Part shown: in pieces, positions 1-12,519 of the stretch
Layout of the letters: each line of letters begins with the position of its first letter
Numbering within the stretch: the first letter of the stretch is position 1
Source: Mytilus edulis
Taxonomy: Eukaryota; Mollusca; Bivalvia; Mytilida; Mytilidae
Reading direction: 5' to 3'
NCBI RefSeq assembly: GCF_963676685.1
Contig: NC_092344.1
Location: 48,134,830-48,198,829, forward strand
DNA length: 64,000 bases
The notes under the pieces: generated by a model
What the model was told of the DNA's origin: nothing
The model's database searches: none
What the model saw: only the letters and a program-made list of their open reading frames with translations
Translations under genes and position numbers: made by a program

Positions 1-120
1 GTTCAATCCACCATTTTCTACATTAGAAAATGCCTGTACCAAGTCAGGAATATGACTGTTGTTATCCATTCGTTTGATGTGTTTGGACTTTTGATTTTGC
101 CTTTTGATTTTTGATTTTCC
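1..120. repeat. Dispersed bivalve repeat fragment (family R1)
   Basis: The stretch with TCAGGAATATGACTGTTGTT followed by ATCCATTCGTTTGATGTG recurs in reverse complement at about 2090-2235, and a short related piece lies near 6990-7055. The three-fold occurrence within one window shows it is repetitive. The wording of the repeat is one I associate with mussel genomic DNA. Class is not determinable from this fragment. Confidence 0.6.
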
Positions 121-599
121 TTTTTGAATTTTCCTCGGAGTTCAGTATTTTTGTGTTTTTACTTTATACTTAAAACTTGCGTGAACAGGAAAATTTATTC
201 GGCTAAATAACCACTTTTTTACATTCCATACAAACAAACTATTTTCTGTATGATTTTCAACGTCTGCTTGTATTGTGCTTTTCCCCCTAATTATATCCGT
301 ATTCTCATCCAAATAAATTTCAATTTTGTCCGAGCGGTGTTTTTGATGACCATTTTAAAACGAATTAATAGTTGTAAAATTCCCCGTTTTTTTACACATC
401 ATCCTAAGCTTCTATAAATTAGATTTCTACTTTCAAAACAAAATTTCATGGGGATACGGCGTGAATCGTGAATAAGTACTTATTGCAAAAATAAACCAAG
501 GTTTACTTTTATAAATTGTTATTTGGATGGAGAGTTGTCTCATTGGCACTCACACCACATCTTCCTATATCTATACCAAGAATAAAATTAAAATAAAGT
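121..599. other. No gene seen; AT-rich, one short R2 repeat piece
   Basis: No convincing ORF or RNA gene. About 505-585 contains GGAGAGTTGTCTCATTGGCA, the hallmark end of repeat family R2, which recurs at 12115-12240, 38380-38560, 39370-39570, 40490-40575, 41745-42005 and 54485-54565. Confidence 0.5.
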
Positions 600-1205
600 A
601 ATAAAAAGTGTCAGTGGCATAGGTGGTAGATTCATTCATTAACATACAAAAAAATTTTTTTAAATGTCTGTAGAAGTTTCTCTGATGATAGTAAATACTG
701 ATTCTTTTGTCACATACAGTACTTCAGTAATAAGAGCAAATATTTAAAGATTAGTAATTTGTATTTTTTTTTAGCGGAACACATTGTTCATTTATTATAA
801 AAATCTACCCGTCGTTACGTAATTATTCACACCCGTTTCAACTGTTTTTGAGATTTTTTTTCTCATTTTCTACTGTTACATCACCGTCCCAATGTAATGG
901 GGTCTGAGCCCGGGTAGTTTTAACCCGCAACATTCTTTTGTGCGTTAGGAGCGTATAGTTGAGTGGTTGAAGTCGGTATATGTTTGTCATATTCATTTTG
1001 TTTTGTCATATATAAGGCTGTTTGTTTTCTACGTTTAGATATAGCTAGTTTTTCATTTCGGTGACTTTTCGACTATACGGTATGAGTTTTTTTTTTTCTC
1101 GTATTTGAAGGGCGTGCGTTTTCCTATTATTTCTTAAATCCACTTCTTTTGAACTTTTGTAGTGAGTTATCTCAATGGCAATTATTCCACCACTCTTTAT
1201 TTTTA
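600..1205. repeat. Duplicated block D1, copy 1
   Basis: About 600 bp that aligns collinearly with 12520-13130 over almost its whole length, sharing for example GGGGTCTGAGCCC, a polyT/TCTCAT stretch and GGCGTGC. No ORF is conserved between the two copies. It is one half of a diverged segmental duplication whose other half is block D2. The right end carries an R2-like terminus (ATCTCAATGGCAATTATTCC). Confidence 0.7.
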
Positions 1206-1745
1206 TGAGGAATTCATTACTATATCATTAATGTATGGAATTTTCATATTGGTACTGTTACACCCACAAGGTATAAATATTGACCAAGGATGGTTGTTAT
1301 GGCCCCGCGGCAACGCCGTAGGCGTTTACGACTGTCCGAGAACATTTATTTATACCAAGGGCATGCTACAGGGCCAATATATACAGTCCATGAATTGATA
1401 TTTTTAAAAATTCTTCTTCCAGTTCAAAACACCTTTATTAAATTGTTTTAATTCTTCTATTTAACTAAGTGCAAGAAACTTACATTGAAAAAAGTACAGA
1501 AATTCATAGCTGAACTTGTCTTTTTGCATTCACTCTGAATTTGTTATCACAATGTCGGATGTAATTTCTGATTTCTAATATAAGTACCTAAATTGATGCT
1601 ATTACAATTCATTTTATCTAGCAAATATTAAGTAGCAATTGCGTTCTGATGATTGGTCAACGGAAATGAACCAATGATGATAATCGGAAGTTGTAATCGA
1701 AAAGGCTGTGAAATATTTCCGTTTGAAGACGTCACAAAACACTAA
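1206..1745. other. No gene seen
   Basis: AT-rich. A 78-codon ORF at 1162-1398 has no recognisable domain and overlaps the end of block D1, so it is not called a gene. No repeat partner was found for most of this stretch. Confidence 0.4.
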
Positions 1746-4515
1746 AATTCATTTAAACTTTTTTTTAATTCAGTTAAAAACAAAATAAACATGAATGAGT
1801 TCCCAGTACACGGATGTCCCATCCGCACCATCATTTTCTATGTTCAGTGGACAGTGAAAATGGGAGAAAATCTGTTATGTGGCATTAAATTTAGACAGAT
1901 CAATTCATAGGGATCATGTGTACTAAGTTTCAAGTTGATTGGACTTCAACTTCATTAAAACCTACCTCGACCAAACATTTTATCCCGAAGCGGAACGGAC
2001 GGACGGACAAACGCACAGACCAGAAAACATTATGCCGATAAATGGGGCATAAAGAAAAGTTGTCACTTATTAAAAGAAATAAAAAGCAAAATAACAAAAT
2101 TCCATAATCAAAGGGCAAAATCAAAAGCTCTAACACATCAAACGGATGGATAACAATTGTCATATTCCTGACTTGGTACATGCATTTTCTTTTGGAAAAT
2201 GATGGATTAAACCTGGTTTTAAGGCAAGCTAAACTTCTCACTTGTATGACAATCACATCAAATTGACAACGACATGTGAGAAAAACAAACAGAAATATTA
2301 GGCAAAAATATCAAAAATAGGAGTATATCAGTCATCATCGAGGTATATTCTGGATTACTAAAAGAACAAAAATATGTAACATAGAAGAATACAGACCGAG
2401 TACACCAGCGAATATTAAAGGCAAACATGCACAATTTTACAATAGAGCAATAGCACAGTTACGGGATGTATAAGTACAGAGCCACTATATAAGTGTGTCA
2501 AAGAAACGTAACTAGAGGCTCTGAAGAGCCTGTGTCGCTCACCTTGGTCTTTGTGCATATTAAACACTGGAAACAGATAAATTCATGACAAAATTGAGTT
2601 TTGGAGATGGTGATGTGTTTGTAGATCTTACTTTACTGAACATTCTTGTTGCTTCAATTATCTCTCTCTATAATGAACTTGGTCCAGTCATTACAGTGGA
2701 AAATATATTCTAAAAATTTACGATGAAAGGCAATAACTCCTTAAGGGGGTCAATTGACAATTTTGGTCATGTTGGCTTACTTGTAGATCTTATTTTGCTG
2801 AACATTATTGCTTCTAACACATTGTCTCTATCTATAATAATATTCAAGATAATAATAAAAAAACTGCAAAATTTTATTTAAAATTACTAATTTGGGGGCA
2901 GCAACCCAACAAGAGGTTGTCTGATGTGTCTGAAAATTTGAGGGCAGATAGATCTTAACCTAATAAGCAATTTTATTCCATGTCAGATTTGCTCTAAATG
3001 CTTTGGTGGCCATCTTTGTTGGTTGGCCGGGTCACGCCACACATTTTTTTTAACTAGATACCCCAATGATGATTGTGGCCAAGTTTGGTTAAATTTGAAC
3101 CAGTAGTTTCAGAGGAGAAGATTTTTGTAAAAGTTAACAACGACGGACGCCGGACGCAAAGTGATGAGAAAAGTTCACTTGGTCCTTTGGACTAAGTGAG
3201 CTAAAAAGGCATCAATTTTATATAGACAAATCACATTAGCAAAAATGAAAGACAAGAATACTGAAACTATTTATTATGAAATGTTGCCATTAGTAATAAT
3301 GAAGTTAACTATTAAAAACTATCTACAAGCAATTTGTAAAATACTATAATTTATTGACGGAACATTTACAAAAGCATTTAATATGAATTTAAGTACCAAG
3401 GTTCTGGGTGATTGAAAAATAAATACATACGGTATGCTTGACCAAGCCAAGCGGACAAATTATTATTCTATCATCCAAAGAATGATTAAATGGACAGGTT
3501 TTATCTGGATTATTTACCGTAAAATTTAAGGTCAAATGTGTTATGATGTTTTTGATGAAGTATTGATTGTTTATAGTCTTAAAAACCAACTGATTCTTTT
3601 TATATGAACAACAATGAAATGTCAACGCCCATTAACTTTCAATACGACAGAAAATTATGACACTAATAATCTAAAATCATTACTCAAGGTTTTCTTAGTG
3701 CACGAAGTAAGTAAAACCAAATTAACTCCTTCTTTTTTGGAAGTTTTTATTTAAATGTGGAATTTAAACTGTTATTAATTATTTGTTAACGATGTACATG
3801 TATAAAGACATTGATCCCATGAACATAAACTCCCACCTTTTACAACTGCTGTACTGTATCTAGAACATATATTAAATATATACTCTGTTTATGGTGTTTT
3901 AAGTGGAAATCACTTTTTTTTTATCATAGAACTGGATTATATATTTCAGTCTGTCTCTAAAATCAAATATGTACAGTAGTTGTTCAATTGGACATATATT
4001 AATTGCTAATTTTGACTACAGGAGAGATCCACCTTTATAACTAATTGATGTATGGTCAACCTCAAAATAGAAATAATGGAAAAGTGTTGATGTTTATGTG
4101 ATGTCAACACCAGTTTGTGCTTTATGTTTGATAATTTTTAATGAATACGGATAACGGATATATAACTCCTATCTTCTTCTACTTAATCACTTCAGTACAG
4201 ATATGTCATAACTTTCTTTTGATATAACGAAAAAAAAAATAAAAATAAAAAAAATCAATTTTGGTTACGTGGGAGATGCGATAACAAGACAAACAGTGTT
4301 TGAAGAGTTAACTCTTACACTAAAATGTGTTTGGAAACAGAATGAGTTTTAAAAGCGCAGTAAATGTTTGATGTTATAAGCCTTGGAATTAATTGCCACC
4401 TTTTGACCCCCTCACAATACAATGGCGGAAAATAAAAGTATAAGCGTTTAAAACCAATTATTTAGAGAACCCTACATATAAATATGTTGATTAGACTATA
4501 TCAATTTTTACTTTA
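1746..4515. repeat. Tandem duplication unit A (about 2.8 kb)
   Basis: This unit and the next (4516-6943) start with the same ATTTAAACTTTTTTT stretch and ACACGGATGT, and both end in ACATCAATTTTTACTTTAAA or a close variant. They carry the same order of parts: a repeat with GATCAATTCATAGGGATCAT and ACGGACGGAC, then a GAGCCTGTGTCGCTCACC-type element, then block D2. Unit A is longer because it has an R1 copy inserted at about 2075-2510. D2 has no long ORF. Divergence is clearly visible but modest. Confidence 0.8.
2511..3206 (+). repeat. Dispersed repeat R4 (GTGTCGCTCACC ... GTGAGCTAAAA)
   Basis: Starts with AGAGGCTCTGAAGAGCCTGT and ends in GGACTAAGTGAGCTAAAA. The same element is at 4864-5610, and its first 130 bases recur at 30630-30765. 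The terminal GAGCCTGTGTCGCTCACC and GGTGAGCTAAAA are partly complementary (GCTCACC/GGTGAGC). It appears non-coding. I recognise this as a common molluscan repeat, class unknown. Confidence 0.65.
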
Positions 4516-6943
4516 AATTCATTTAAACTTTTTTTCAATTCAGTTAAAAAAAAAATTAAAAAAAAGAATGTGCCCCCAGTACACGGATGTTCCATCCAAA
4601 CTATCATTTTCTATGTTCAGTGGACAGTGAAAATCGCGGAAAATCTCTAATCTGGCATTAAATTTAGAAAGATCAATTCATAGGGATCATGTGTACTAAG
4701 TTTCAAGTTGATTGGACTTCAACTTCATTAAAAACTACCTCGACCAAAAATGTTATCCTGAAGCGGGACGGAGGGACGGACGAACGGACGAACGCACAGA
4801 CCAGAAAATATTATGCCCATAAATGGGGCATAAATGGGGCAGAGGAAAAAGTTGTCACTTATTTATTTTGGAGATGGTGATGTGTTTGCAGATCTTACTT
4901 TACTGAACATTCTTGTTGCTTCAATTATCTCTATCTATAATGAACTTGGCCCAGTCATTACAGTGGAAAATATATTCTAAAAATTTACGAAAATTTACAA
5001 AAATTTATGAAAATTGTTAAAAATTTATGAAAATTGTTAAAAATTTACTATAAAGGGCAATAACTCTTTAAGGGGTAAATTGACAATTTTGGTCATGTTG
5101 ACTTACTTGTAGATCTTATTTTGCTGAACATTATTGCTGCTAACAGATTGTCTCTATCTATAATAATATTCAAGATAATAATAAAAAAACTGCAAAATTT
5201 TATTTAAAATTACTAATTTGGGGCAGCAACCAAACAAGAGGTTGTCTGATTTGTCTGAAAATTTGAGGGCAGATAGATCTTAACCTAATAAACAATTTTA
5301 TTCCATGTCAGATTTGCTCTAAATGCTTTGGTTTCAGAGTTATAAGCCAAAATCTACATTTTACCCGTATGTTCCATTTTTAGCCATGGCGGCTATCTTT
5401 GTTGATTGGCTGGGTCACGCCACACATTTTTGAACTAAATACCCTAATGACGATTGTGGCCAAGTTTGGTTAAATTTGAACCAGTAGTTTCAGAGGAGAA
5501 GATTTTTGTAAAAGTTAACGACGACGGACGACGACGACGCCGGACGACGACGACGCCGGACGCAAAGTGATGAGAAAAGCTCACTTGGCCCTTCGGGCCA
5601 GGTGAGCTAAAAGGGTATCAATTTTATATAGACAAATCACATTAGCAAAAATGAAAAACAATAATACTGAAACTATTCATTATGAAATGTTGCCTTTCGT
5701 AATAATGAAGTTAACTATCAAAAACTATCTACAAGCAATTTGTAAAATACTATAATTCATTGACGGAACATTTACAAATGCATTTAATATGAATTTAAGT
5801 ACCAAGGTTCTGGGTGATTGAAAAATAAATACATACGGTATGCTTGACCAAGCCAAGCGGACAAATTATTATTCTATCATCCAAAGAATGATTAAATGGT
5901 TTTATCTGGATTATTTACCGTAAAATTTAAGGTCAAATGTGTTATGATGTTTTTGATGAAGTATTGATTTGGTATTGTCTTGAAAACTAACTGATTCTTT
6001 TTATGTGAACAACAATGAAATGTCAACGCCCATTAAAATTGTTCAATACGGTAGAAAATTATGACACTGATACTAATCTAAAATCATTATTCAAAGTTTG
6101 CTTAGTGCACGAAGTAAGTAAACCCAAAGTAACTCCTTCTTTTCTGGAAGTTTTTATTTAAATGTTGAATTTAACTGTAATTGGTTATTTATTAACGATG
6201 TACATGTATATAGGCATTGATCCTATGAACATAAATACTCTCACCTTTTACAACTACAGTACTGTATCTAGAACATATATTAAATATATACTTTTGTTTA
6301 TGGTGTTTTTAGCGGAAATCACTTTTTTTATTTATTATAGAACTGGATTATATATTTCAGTCTGTCTCTATAATCAAATATGTACAGTAGTTGTTCAATT
6401 TGACATATACTAATTGCCAATTTTGACTACAAGAGAGATCCACCTTTATAACTTATTGATGTATAGTCAACCTCAAAATAGAAATAATGAAAAAGTGTTG
6501 TTTTTTATGTAATGTCAACACCAGTTACATATTGTTTGTGGTTTGTGTTTGATAAAGATTGTAAATTTTATTTTAATGAACACGGATTACAGATAATCAC
6601 TTAATCGCTTCAGTACAGATATGTCATAACTTTCTTTTGATATAACGAAGAAATCAAAAAAGTTTTAAAAAAATATTTAAATTTTGGTTACGTGGGAGAT
6701 GCGATAACAAGAAAAACAGTGTCTGAGGAGTTAACTCTTACACTAAAATGTGTTTGGAAACAGAATGAGTTTTAAAAGCGCAGTAAATGTTTGATGTAAT
6801 ATGCATTGAAACCAATTGACACCTTTTGACCCCCCCCCTCCCAACAAAATGGCGGAAAATAAAAGAATAAGCGTTTAAAACCAATTATTCAGAGAACCCT
6901 ACATATAAATATGTTGATTAGAATACATCAATTTTTACTTTAA
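4516..6943. repeat. Tandem duplication unit B (about 2.4 kb)
   Basis: Second copy of unit A, directly adjacent and in the same orientation. It lacks the R1 insertion. Block D2 (about 5614-6943) matches 3208-4515 nearly base for base in long runs such as CTTGACCAAGCCAAGCGGAC. A third, more diverged D2 is at 13230-14110. ORFs of 60-83 codons in D2 are not shared in frame by all copies. Confidence 0.8.
4864..5610 (+). repeat. Dispersed repeat R4, second copy
   Basis: Copy within unit B. It carries a small local expansion of AAAATTTACGA/AAAATTGTTA and of the GACGACGACGCCGGACG motif, and ends in GGGCCAGGTGAGCTAAAA. It is more complete in the middle than the copy at 2511-3206, retaining an extra stretch near 5335-5400. 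Confidence 0.65.
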
Positions 6944-6989
6944 AATGACAGCTATGTTGTAAAAGGTGAAATTAAAAATACCTAATTCT

Positions 6990-7257
6990 GCGGCGAATTT
7001 AAACGGAAAGTCCCTAATCAAATGACAAAATGAGAAACTCAAACCCATGCAAAATCATATCAATTGACAAAGATAGGATTTTAGTGTATCATATGTCCTT
7101 CGTGGCTTCAATAAACATTACATTGAACAATAAATCGAAAGACTTGCCTTGTTTGTATTGGATACCCAAGCTTTACAAACAACGGTACAATACTTTTTAC
7201 CTTGGTGCTAATGTTGTTAAAAGATGTTAATCATTACTTAAATCCTAATACTTAAGC
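6990..7257 (+). pseudogene. Reverse-transcriptase N-terminal fragment next to an R1 piece
   Basis: Bases 7085-7200 read NKSKDLPCLYWIPKLYKQRY, which matches the conserved stretch just upstream of the catalytic palm in the family of molluscan retroelement RTs also seen at 15880-16225 and 18660-19135. The reading frame is open for only 66 codons, and sequence on both sides is unrelated, so it is a broken fragment. Assignment rests on remembered family wording, not on an alignment. Confidence 0.5.
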
Positions 7258-7536
7258 TTAAGGTGGTACTTAACACTACAAGGAGATAACTCTACAATCA
7301 GGTAAACGTTTAAATTACGTTGTGTTGTTGAGGGAATATTAAGCTTCTCGATGATCAAAATAAGTGTTTGTCAAACTGCTATATAACCAGTGTAATTTTT
7401 CTGATAAATTGGTTTTTTCAAATGTTTTGAAATTTTCATATTTTTGACAAAGGTTCAAAGTAAATACTGTGTCAAAATTTTATAGAAATTAAAAGAGCCA
7501 AATTAATTAAAGTGAAGGTGTTGGGTATCACCTTAA
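7258..7536. mobile_element. MITE bounded by TTAA
   Basis: The left end TTAAGGTGGTACTTAACAC is an imperfect inverted match to the right end GTGTTGGGTATCACCTTAA (3 mismatches in 19). TTAA at both ends is the target preferred by piggyBac-type transposases. Length 279 bp, no ORF. Non-autonomous status is inferred. Confidence 0.6.
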
Positions 7537-9260
7537 GTCCTGAAAACAATTATGTAGACATTATTTGTAATGCCTAAAATATAAATGCGGGTAATTAAAA
7601 ACATTTATTCTTTTAAATACAAATACAGGGGTTGCATAATAACATTATAAAAATGGAAGTTTAAAATGTCAACTTCTGGAAATTAAATCACTAGTAGAAT
7701 ATATAATTGATATCGCAATTGAATATGAAAACAAAACTACTAAAATCTGTCTTATAAAGGTTTATCAATATTTGGAATATTATCAAGAAACTACATTGCA
7801 TGTTTATTGTTAATTATTTGTTAAACTTTTCACAAACATAGTTTACTCACTGTGATACGAGTTTGTTTGATTATATTTTTTAAATATTTTTTGTATTTTT
7901 GTTGAAATCAAATATCAAATATCGACCCATATCAAGTCCTGAAGCTTAAGCCATCTGATAGGGGAGTTTACAGCTGGTCCCACGGCAAGTTTAAAAAATG
8001 CAATGTAATAATCTGTAATTTTCCAATATAGGTATATAATTTAAAGAATACGCAGAAAATGAATAAATAAGAATTAAACTCTGCCTCCCTCATCCCCTTC
8101 CCCGCTTTTTGTTTGCTCTTTTAAGAATTTAGAACATAAAAATGTAATACTTCTTTTTTGTAGACCTACTCTCATTTGAAAGCATTACAACTGAGGTTTT
8201 CTCTTCGTTGGGTTTAAAACCACCACATTTGTTTTATCAGAATGATACCATTATTTTTAAAATGACTTATATAACTGTTTATGTTGAATAAAGAAGATCA
8301 CGTTGAGATGGATAAATTTCATTCGTTTATTTTTGTTGTTTATATTGTCTTTAATATAAGATAAGATAAGGTAAGATCAGATACGATGATATAAGGTAAA
8401 GACAGATGAAATCAGCTTTAAAAAGATAAAATAAAGAAAGATAATATATGAAAAAGTTAGATAAAGATATACAAGATCTGATAGATCAGATAACGGCCAT
8501 GATGAGCAAAATAATTTATCAAAATGAATTTTATAAATATATATTAATAGGTCATGTTGAAGGCTCTATTAAGTGATGTTGGCCTTGGGTAAGTATTATG
8601 ATATAGATAAAATCTTATCAAAATTTCGTCGGTAGCAATAATTTAATATTTTATGACATTGGCTTTAAAAAAAATAATATGAAAGCAATTAGAAACATAC
8701 TAGGCGATGGAATAATAAATTATGTGTGATTGACGATATACCTTATAACCAAAGCAAACAAATACTAAAATAATTTTATAACAAATTTTAATATGATAAT
8801 TTTTATCTAGGCTATTTTAAACGGAATATTTTTTAAAGGTTTATTTTAGAACAAAATCTTTCTTTTTATACGAACAAAAATGCTACTTCATTGCCGGTTG
8901 ACTTTTTAAATGTGATAAATTTTAAATGATAACTTGTGGTTTTTCTTGTTGCTATTATTTAGTAGAATACACTCCCACTTTTCGTATTTTTTGATATTTT
9001 TTTTTTATTTCAAACTTTTTACTGTAATTAGTAAGTCATTATTTCGTAGTCTACGAAATAAGAAAAATTAACTTAGGAATGACAACACACAAATTTAAGT
9101 ATTGCATATAACATGAAATTTTCGATCATATATCAACCATCAATATGACGAATTGGACATATACATATACAGTTTTGTGTAAATGACTAATGAAATTCGG
9201 AACCCATAAATGAGAGCATATATATATATATATATAAGAAGATGTGATATGGGCTTATTC
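7537..9260. other. No gene seen; GATA-rich patch and short AT microsatellite
   Basis: No credible ORF. 8355-8480 is a degenerate run of GATAAGATAAGGTAAG-like units. 9215-9236 is a pure AT dinucleotide tract. Confidence 0.5.
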
Positions 9261-9361
9261 TCATTTCGCCTTAGCTGTCAAAATTATTATATAAAATTAA
9301 TCCCAGTTTGCCTTAGTACAAATTTTCAGGTTAAAAGAATTAACTAAGGCGAAATGGGAAC
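9261..9361. mobile_element. Short palindromic element, copy 1
   Basis: Begins CTCATTTCGCCTTAG and ends CTAAGGCGAAATGGGAA, so the ends are inverted repeats. A sister copy with the same ends and the same internal GCCTTAGTA is at 12027-12113. About 90-100 bp, non-coding, likely a small MITE. Confidence 0.55.
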
Positions 9362-9660
9362 TTGAGTAAACAATGGAATTAACTTATTCTTTGTTTGTAT
9401 TGCAATTATGTTTGATATGTGTTATTAATGTCAAAATTAGTCTTGAAATACTTTTTAAAGATTTTTTTTGTATCTTTCCAATGTCTCTCTTTTTTAATAA
9501 TTCTTTTAAGACTTTAGAGTGGCTCATCTTTTTTAAAATGTATTTTTAAATTAGAAAACTAATAATGTACATGTAATTAAGAATCACATGAGAGAAAAGC
9601 ATTAATACTTAAAGCACAAAAATCATTTACATAAACATAAATAAATATTAATATAATGAT

Positions 9661-10200
9661 AGTATTTTACATATAAATGGACTTAGTTTTTCTGCCAGGA
9701 ACCATAAAATTCCCTCTGTAGTTAAAGTTTTTAAAATAACTTTCTTAAACTACCCTGGATTTGTACCAAACTTGGACAGAAGCTTGTTTATGATCATAAG
9801 ATAGTTTACAGAAGTAATTTTTCTAAGATGAAATATTCAATTTTTTCAGTATTTTACATATAAATGGACTTATTGTTTCTGCCAGGAAACATTACATTCA
9901 CTCAGAGGTTAAAGATTTTGAAATTTTGATAACTTTTTTTATACTATCCTGGATTTGTACCAAACTTGGACAGAAGCTTGTTTATTATCATAAGGTAGTA
10001 TCTAGAAAGAAATTAAGTTAAAATTTTGTTCTTTATTTCCGTATTTTACTTATGAATGGACTTAGCTTTTCTTCTAGATACATTACATATAGTCTGCAGT
10101 TAAAGTTTTTAAAACTTTTATTAGATTCATAAACTATCCTCTTTTTTTACAAAACTTGGACAATCAAAAGTTAGTATAGAGAGGAATATCTTTATCATGT
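9661..10200. repeat. Three tandem copies of a ~190-bp unit
   Basis: Units start near 9661, 9848 and 10042 (period 187 and 194). All contain TATTTTAC(A/T)TATAAATGGACTTA-like sequence, then a TTAAAG(T)TTTT stretch, then ACCAAACTTGGACAGAAGCT; the third is the most degraded. No coding potential seen. Confidence 0.7.
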
Positions 10201-10344
10201 TTTTTCTCATTTTTTGTTGAGGCTGCGTTTAACATCAAAAGTAGGCGAGACACCAGGTACAATGGAATCCTTACAAATTTAATATATATACAATAAGCAC
10301 AGTTTTTTTTTAATTAAATTTTTTATTATAAAAGTCTGTTGGAA
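10201..10344. other. Short unassigned spacer
   Basis: AT-rich spacer between the tandem array and the 3' end of the RT element. Nothing recognised. Confidence 0.3.
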
Positions 10345-11697
10345 ATAAAATTGAGAATGGAAATGGGGAATGTGTCAAAGAGACAACAACCCGACCAAAT
10401 AAAAAACAACAGCAGAGGGTCACCAACAGGTCTTCAATGTAGCGAGAAATTCCCGCACCCGGAGGCGTCCTTCAGCTGGCCCCTAAACAAATATATACTA
10501 GTCCAGTGATAATGAACGCCATACTAATTTCCAAATTGTACACAAGAAACTACAATTAAAATAATACAAGACTAACAAAGGCCAGAGGCTCCTGACTTGG
10601 GACAGGCGCAAAAATGCGGCGGGGTTAAACATGTTTGTGAGATCTCAACCCTCCCCCTATACCTCTAACCAATGTAGTAAAGTAAACGCATAACAATACG
10701 CACATTAAAATTCAGTGCAAGAGAAATCCGAGTCTGATGTCAGAAGATGTAACCAACGAAAATAAACAAAATGACAATAATACATAAATAACAACAGACT
10801 ACTAGCAGTTAACTGACATGCCAGCTCCAGACTTCAATTAAACTGACTGAAAGATTATGATTTCATCATATGAACATCAGGCACAATCCTTCCCGTTAGG
10901 GGTTTAGTATCATACCATCATAACATATATGAGAAGAACATAACCCGTGTCATGCCAACAACTGTTTTTAGAATAAATGTGTTTAGTTCCGATGCAAAGA
11001 CCTTATCAGTGACTCAATATTAACGCCAAAATATGCAATCTTTAATGACTTGACAACAGTATCGTAATTATATCCCTTCCTAATAAGTCTATTCAAAGGT
11101 TTTGTAAGTTTCTGAGGTGAATACTGACACCTTTGTGCTTTATAAAGAATATTACCATAAAAAATTGGATGTGAAATACCTGAACGTATTAGAAGTCTGC
11201 ATGTTGAGCTATATTTACGAATGATGTCTTTATACCGATGATAAAATTTAGTAAATGTTTTGACTAGTTTGTGATATCGAAAACCCTGGTGTAATAATTT
11301 TTCAGTAATACATAAATTTCTCTCGTTAAAATCTAAAACATTGTTACATACACGAGCGAATCGTACAAGTTGAGATATATAAACACCGTAAGATGGTGAC
11401 AAGGGAACGTCACCATCTAAAAACGGATAATTAACGATAGGAAATGAAAAATCATCCCTTTTATCATAAATTTTAGTATTCAGCTTTCCATTAGTGATAT
11501 AGATATCAAGATCGAGAAAAGGGCAGTGGTCATTGTTAGTATTAGCTTTATTTAAATTAAGTTCAACAGGATAAATGTCATTAATATACATACTGAAGTC
11601 GTCATTATTGAGAGCCAAAATATCATCCAAATATCTAAAAGTATTATTAAATTTGTTTATCAGATGTTGTTTCGATGGGTCTTTGCTCATGTTTTTT
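10345..11697 (-). mobile_element. 5'-truncated RT retroelement, copy 1
   Basis: The minus strand carries the C-terminal part of a reverse transcriptase followed by about 640 bp of 3' tail that ends in CATTCTCAATTTTAT. The plus-strand copy at 44944-46127 has the same coding sequence, the same tail and the same 3' end, with only scattered base differences. Tail-only fragments of the same family lie at 24530-24655 and 35885-36060. Copies with a common 3' end and different 5' ends are typical of target-primed retrotransposition. No GIY-YIG or AP endonuclease motif is visible in what remains. A Penelope-like element is plausible, with other non-LTR lineages possible. Confidence 0.75.
10983..11690 (-). 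pseudogene. Reverse transcriptase C-terminal fragment (235 codons open)
   Basis: The open frame begins near FRYLDDILALNN, which is the YxDD catalytic motif (box 5) of RT palm domains, here at about residues 18-29. It continues through a hydrophobic FLDLDIYI strand and a KRDDFSFPIVNYPF segment, then a basic region with HRYKDIIRKYS and RCQYSPQKLT. The fingers and the first catalytic aspartate motif are missing, so this is less than half of a normal RT and cannot be functional alone. The first Met is arbitrary, because the true ORF would extend further 5'. No frameshift lies inside the fragment, which suggests a recent insertion. Confidence 0.75.
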
Positions 11698-12026
11698 TGT
11701 TATTAAACTTGTTTGTGTGTTGCATAATGTAAAAGGATAATTCTGAGGATAGCTAGATTATTTAGATTTTTCTAACTTCATAAAATTAAAAAAAAAGTTC
11801 AACTTTTATTAAATATGAAACAAACAATAGTTCAAGAGAAGCAAGTTTCCTACTTAAAAATGTTTTATTTTAGATTTTTCCTGATTTCACAGCTTTTGAA
11901 ATCATACAAATGGTCAATTTAATTAAAAATAATAATTCAAATAATTCCCTAATTGCATGTTGTGTAAATTGCAATAAAAACAACACAGAGGTTTAATTTG
12001 TTTATTTAATATTTCTATCTAAATTC
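11698..12026. other. No gene seen
   Basis: AT-rich sequence upstream of the truncated RT element. No repeat partner noted. Confidence 0.35.
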
Positions 12027-12113
12027 ACATTTCGCCTTAATTCAATTCCCATGTGGCCTTAGTATATTGTTTACCTTTTTTACCTGGAATTTCCAGTTAA
12101 GGCGAAATGAGAA
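12027..12113. mobile_element. Short palindromic element, copy 2
   Basis: ACATTTCGCCTTAA at the left and TTAAGGCGAAATGAGAA at the right form inverted ends. The interior shares TCCCAT and GCCTTAGTATA-like sequence with the copy at 9261-9361. Confidence 0.55.
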
Positions 12114-12245
12114 CACACCGTGATATGAGTGCCAATGAGACAACTCACAATCCCTGTCACAATTTGTAAAAGTAAACCATTATAGGTCAAAGTACGGTCT
12201 TCAACATGGAGCCTTGGCTCACACCGAATTACAAGCTATCAAGGG
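12114..12245 (-). repeat. Repeat family R2 fragment
   Basis: Contains GAGTGCCAATGAGACAACTC, then AAGTAAACCATTATAGGTCA and GGTCTTCAACATGGAGCC in the order typical of the 3' part of the mussel R2 repeat, read on the minus strand. Confidence 0.6.
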
Positions 12246-12519
12246 CCACAAAAATGACTAGTAACAGATCATTGAAACATGAACATAATTATTTAAAATA
12301 TCAAAATAATACTGTCATTGTCGCTGAAAGATCAAGACTACAATGTCAATAAAAAGAAGAACAAAAAACTATTGATTAAACACTCAACTGAAAACTAAGG
12401 ATTTAACAAAGAAGAACCCTAAATGATAGAAGGATCATTGTTTACTTGCCATAATGAGGACAAAGTACATTTTGATTGTTACTGTAATACGTGAATCATG
12501 ATGCTTGTAAAACGTGTAA
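12246..12519. other. No gene seen
   Basis: AT-rich, no recognisable element. Confidence 0.3.

Noticed and set aside
3389..3625. 78-codon minus-strand ORF in block D2
   Set aside because: Not open in the other D2 copies at 5800-6030 and 13320-13550.
9661..10200. Repeats considered as a CRISPR array
   Set aside because: Units are about 190 bp and degenerate with no repeat-spacer structure; the window is eukaryotic.
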